From Coprinellus micaceus (taxonomy: Eukaryota > Basidiomycota > Agaricomycetes > Agaricales > Psathyrellaceae), in assembly GCA_951394405.1 (NCBI GenBank), contig OX596340.1, positions 1,426,001 to 1,490,000 on the forward strand: a DNA stretch of 64,000 nt, written 5' to 3'. Within the stretch, counting starts at the first letter, position 1; each line of letters begins with the position of its first letter. The translations under genes and the position numbers were made by a program. Positions 60,862 through 64,000 of the stretch are shown piece after piece. Below the pieces are notes generated by a model. That model had not been told where the DNA came from. It was given only the letters and a program-made list of their open reading frames with translations, and ran no database searches.

Positions 60862-63800
60862 CTACCTCTTGAGCGTGCGCTGCTTCTCAGCATGCTCCAC
60901 GATCTTCCTATCCACAAACATTCCCTTGCGATCGCGAACGGCGTCCATGTACACCTTCGCGACGTTAATTCTATCAGCTTTCTCTCCAAGGTCTTCTAAC
61001 TCTTCTTCGGTGGTCGGAACCCAGAATGGGTCCAAGTCGAGCAACTCGTACCCGCTGAAAATAAGCTGGGGGCTAGCTGCTCCTGACGTTCGTTTTCTGA
61101 TATCTGTGATACTTGTTAGATTGATGCTGGTCGAGGAGGAGCGCCTAGTCTTACCATCTGAGAACCCAAAACTCTCAACAACAGGCAGAAGGGCGGTAAC
61201 ATTGAAGAACGACGTTCCTTCTTTCATTTCCTCTGCAACGATCTTCCCGCGACGTTTGGCGACAACGACGTACACCTTGCCTAACACATCTGTTGATGCT
61301 TGGATATCACAGGTGTACATCGCCAGCATGAGGCGGGGAGACCAGTCGAGGAGTCCGTTGCGACATGCGTCTCGCACTGAGGTGATGATTGATCCAGTGA
61401 CCTGAGCCATTCGGTTCTGGCCTGCACTTGCGTTAGGGAACGCTTTTTGGTAAGGCGGACGGTGAAACCTACCGATCTCCTTTTCTAGTGCCTCCCTATC
61501 CACATCTATCTGCTCCACAAAGTACGCCAATCCCTCCACCGGCTCCGCGCACAAGGGTCCCTGGAACGTGGCAAGCTGGAATCCGGTCTCGACATGGTTG
61601 TCGAAATCGCCGATGATGCGATCTGTCTCCGTCAGTGACTCTTCAGACCTCGCCTTTTCAAGCCTCCTCCTGAGCGAGGCAAGAAGCTTCGGTTTTCTCG
61701 CGTCCACCAGCAGACATCCGCCGGCCTTCTGGGGTCCAAACGCCCATATCTTGTCGGCAATGCCTTCCCATTCTGGACCAGCCTCTTTGCACTTCTCCTC
61801 AAGGACAGTCCAAAACTTGTCCTTGGTTGTGGTGGGTTTGCGAACAACATCGCCGTAATGATCTTGAGTCTCCTCTTCCTGTGCCTCAATTTCATCCTCC
61901 TGCTTCCCTGTCTGCTTGGCGGTATATTCGTGCTGAAGCTTCTTAAAGATGCTGACATTCTCGAGGATATAATTCAATATAATGAGCGGAATTGGAGCCG
62001 CGCGAATAGTGAATTGGACAATGTTCAGAGCGCTTGAGCCCTTGATCGTTCCACGAGCTGAACCTGGGGTCTTGGTGGGTGCCATATCTAAGCGGCAACA
62101 TCAGAATTGAGTCTATGAAAGTATGCATTTGGGGCTTACCAGGGGCTTTGACCGCAGTTTCTCTGAAAGGAACGATCGGTTTTGAAGGTTGGATCTCGAC
62201 TCGGGCAAACCGCTCCCTCAGATCCTTAAGGCATCTCTGTCGGAACATATCAGCACAGACTTCGCTATGAGAGGAAGTTAGCTTTACCTCCAGATGCAAT
62301 TCGCCAGCGGTTAGAATGACGTGCTCTCCTGTTTGTTGTTGGAATGTCTCCACGCATGGATCTGACTGGCTCAGCAGCTTCAGACCGTTCACGAGCTTAG
62401 GCATATCCGCGGGTTTCGCAGGTTCCAAGGCCACCCGAACGATGGGGGCACTCTACAGTAAAGGCTAAGATGAGCGGGGATTAGGACATGTACGGAAACG
62501 AAACGTACCGAACGGTTCACAGCACCAAAATTGACGAGGCATGGCTTATGTGCCAGAGCATCGTCAATATCTACCTTGTTAGCCTCACCCATCGCACAAA
62601 TAGTTGCGCTTCTCCAGGCCTTGCCTTCCAGCCCCTTGATCGCGAATATATTGCCCGCCCTCACAGACTCGACGGCGACCAACTCCCTCCCCATCATCAC
62701 ATACAAGCCCTCAACCTCAGCCTTCAACAGATATCTCGCGTTGCGGGGGTGTGTGGGGTCCAACATCGGATTGTATTTGGGCAGCACTGCATAGACCGGG
62801 TTGCCTACGTGCAGGGTGCCAGAGTACAGTCGAGCGAACCCGAGGATAACCTCAGCGTTCTTAGCTTTCTCCTCCTTCTCCTCCTCTGTAGGGCCGCCCG
62901 CAGGAGCTTCGGACGCCGCTCTAGAGAGAAGTTGGGGCGTCGGCACCTCTCCACCATTCCGAGTAGCGGCTTCTCTTGCCGCGCGGGCCTCCTTGGCTCT
63001 GGACCTCATTTCCTCCGCCGTGAGGACTTTCTTTTTATTCTCCGGAAGGTCTTTGGCGGTGACGGCAAACATCTTGGAAACGTATCCAGCGACGTAGGCG
63101 TCAGGGGCAGACTTGGACGCGTAGAGATCCTCTTCAGACTTATTCTTGGGAGGGAGGGTGTTGTCGCGGAGGTCAGGGTAGAGCATCTTGGGAATGCGAA
63201 TAGCCTGCGCGACAGCCGGAGGAGGGATGATGTCGATGGCAGCCTGGATGATGCCAGTGGACAACGAGAGCCATTGGGTAAAGATGAGCTGAAGAAGGTT
63301 GCGAGTGTCGTTTGACCTCATGTCTCGAGGCAAAATCTTCAAGTTGAGTGTTTTCACGATCTTCTCAACCTTGTCCGGATTTCTATAATTTGTCAGTCGA
63401 GGGTTCCTTATAGAGTAAACAGGACGTACGTATTGATTACGACCGAGTCGTAAACCGCCCAAATGTTTTCTAATACGAATTGCACGAACAGAGGTTTGAG
63501 TGCCCGCCCTCGAAGGTGTTTATAACTTATCACCTTCTTCGTTTTCGGATCGATAAAATAGTCTCCCCATAGCACTCGCCTCAGGTTGGCCTCTTTGATC
63601 CCTAACTTTTGGGCGTACAGTTGAGCAAACTTGCCTACTCTGAAGCCCCATCCGTCGATAGCTGAGGCGAAGATGACGTTCCCCTTCTCCGGAGCAAAGT
63701 AAATATCCTCGTCGTCCTTCTCTTGGAACTCGACGTCATCGTGGACGTGTGCTTCTGTCTCGTCTGCCTGAGCTTCCTTCTTCTCTACAAGGCGACGTTC

Positions 63801-64000
63801 GCGCTCTTCACGCCACCGGAGATCGTCCTCCATCCTATCGCTCGCGAAGAAGCTTCCCATAACGGCGTTTACGTCTTCGATGAGCCTCGCTAGGTGGTGG
63901 TATGCCTCCACAGGCGCGAGCTTGAGCTCTGTGATTAACCGATCCATTTTGTTGATGACGAGGATAGGCTTCAACCGGTCATGCCATGCTTGCCGGAGGA
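60862..64000 (-). CDS. EFL1: Ribosome-maturation GTPase Efl1/Ria1, 5' part missing at window edge
   Basis: Cytoplasmic EF-2-like GTPase that with Sdo1/SBDS removes Tif6 from the 60S subunit. Exons in the window: 63430-64000 (continues past the edge), 62509-63382, 62288-62452, 62140-62236, 61473-62087, 61155-61421, 60862-61103. The first bases read [20 protein letters not shown], containing the NKxD base-recognition motif; the P-loop lies beyond the window. Further landmarks are [22 protein letters not shown], an insertion rich in Glu/Lys/Ala between domains, [41 protein letters not shown] and ending in [16 protein letters not shown]. The long charged insert [19 protein letters not shown] is typical of Efl1 rather than EF-2. 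The stop is 188 bp upstream of the DDB1 start, in tandem. Confidence 0.95.

Overview
The window is nuclear DNA from a filamentous basidiomycete, most likely an Agaricomycete. Coding sequence is cut by roughly 160 short introns, mostly 46-65 nt with GT..AG ends. Genes are packed on both strands, and several families (fungal BTB protein, seven-helix DUF6534-like protein, MON1, BOR1, DUG2) read like mushroom-forming fungi. I rebuilt exon chains by hand from splice signals and frame continuity. Apart from the two uncertain 5' or edge cases noted below, every chain closes in frame.

Layout, left to right. 1-7078: the end of a METTL25-type methyltransferase (cut by the left edge), urease accessory gene ureG, and the U6 snRNA exonuclease USB1 divergent from it, with two gene-poor stretches. 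7079-15687: the Pol II import factor IWR1, a membrane-tethered histidine-phosphatase-family protein, the BOR1 transporter, and MON1. 15715-25000: an ABHD12-like hydrolase, a BTB protein, a zinc alcohol dehydrogenase and the WD40/M20 peptidase DUG2. 25533-29529: an RNase III-like/dsRNA-binding protein whose 3' end is folded into a long inverted repeat, and an acidic nuclear protein with SUMO-interaction-like motifs. 29882-39563: a citrate-lyase-beta-like mitochondrial protein, the spliceosomal helicase PRP2, a seven-helix membrane protein and a short-chain dehydrogenase. 41286-55740: a run of five plus-strand genes, namely a class III CoA transferase, the phosphorelay protein YPD1, the helicase CHL1, a serine-rich protein and a VNX1-type cation exchanger. 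56167-64000: DDB1 and the ribosome-maturation GTPase EFL1 (cut by the right edge), both on the minus strand.

The genes are mostly conserved housekeeping functions (RNA processing, ribosome maturation, vacuole fusion, DNA repair, ion transport), and I see no operon-like pathway, transposon ORF, CRISPR array or rRNA. The unusual points are: a roughly 75-bp imperfect hairpin that begins inside the coding end of the dsRNA-binding-protein gene; loss of expected catalytic residues in both the RNase III-like domain and the histidine phosphatase; two GC-AG introns; several 16-27 nt microexons; a splice-factor helicase intron whose retention would stop translation at its own 3' splice site; and GATA-type sites just upstream of ureG.
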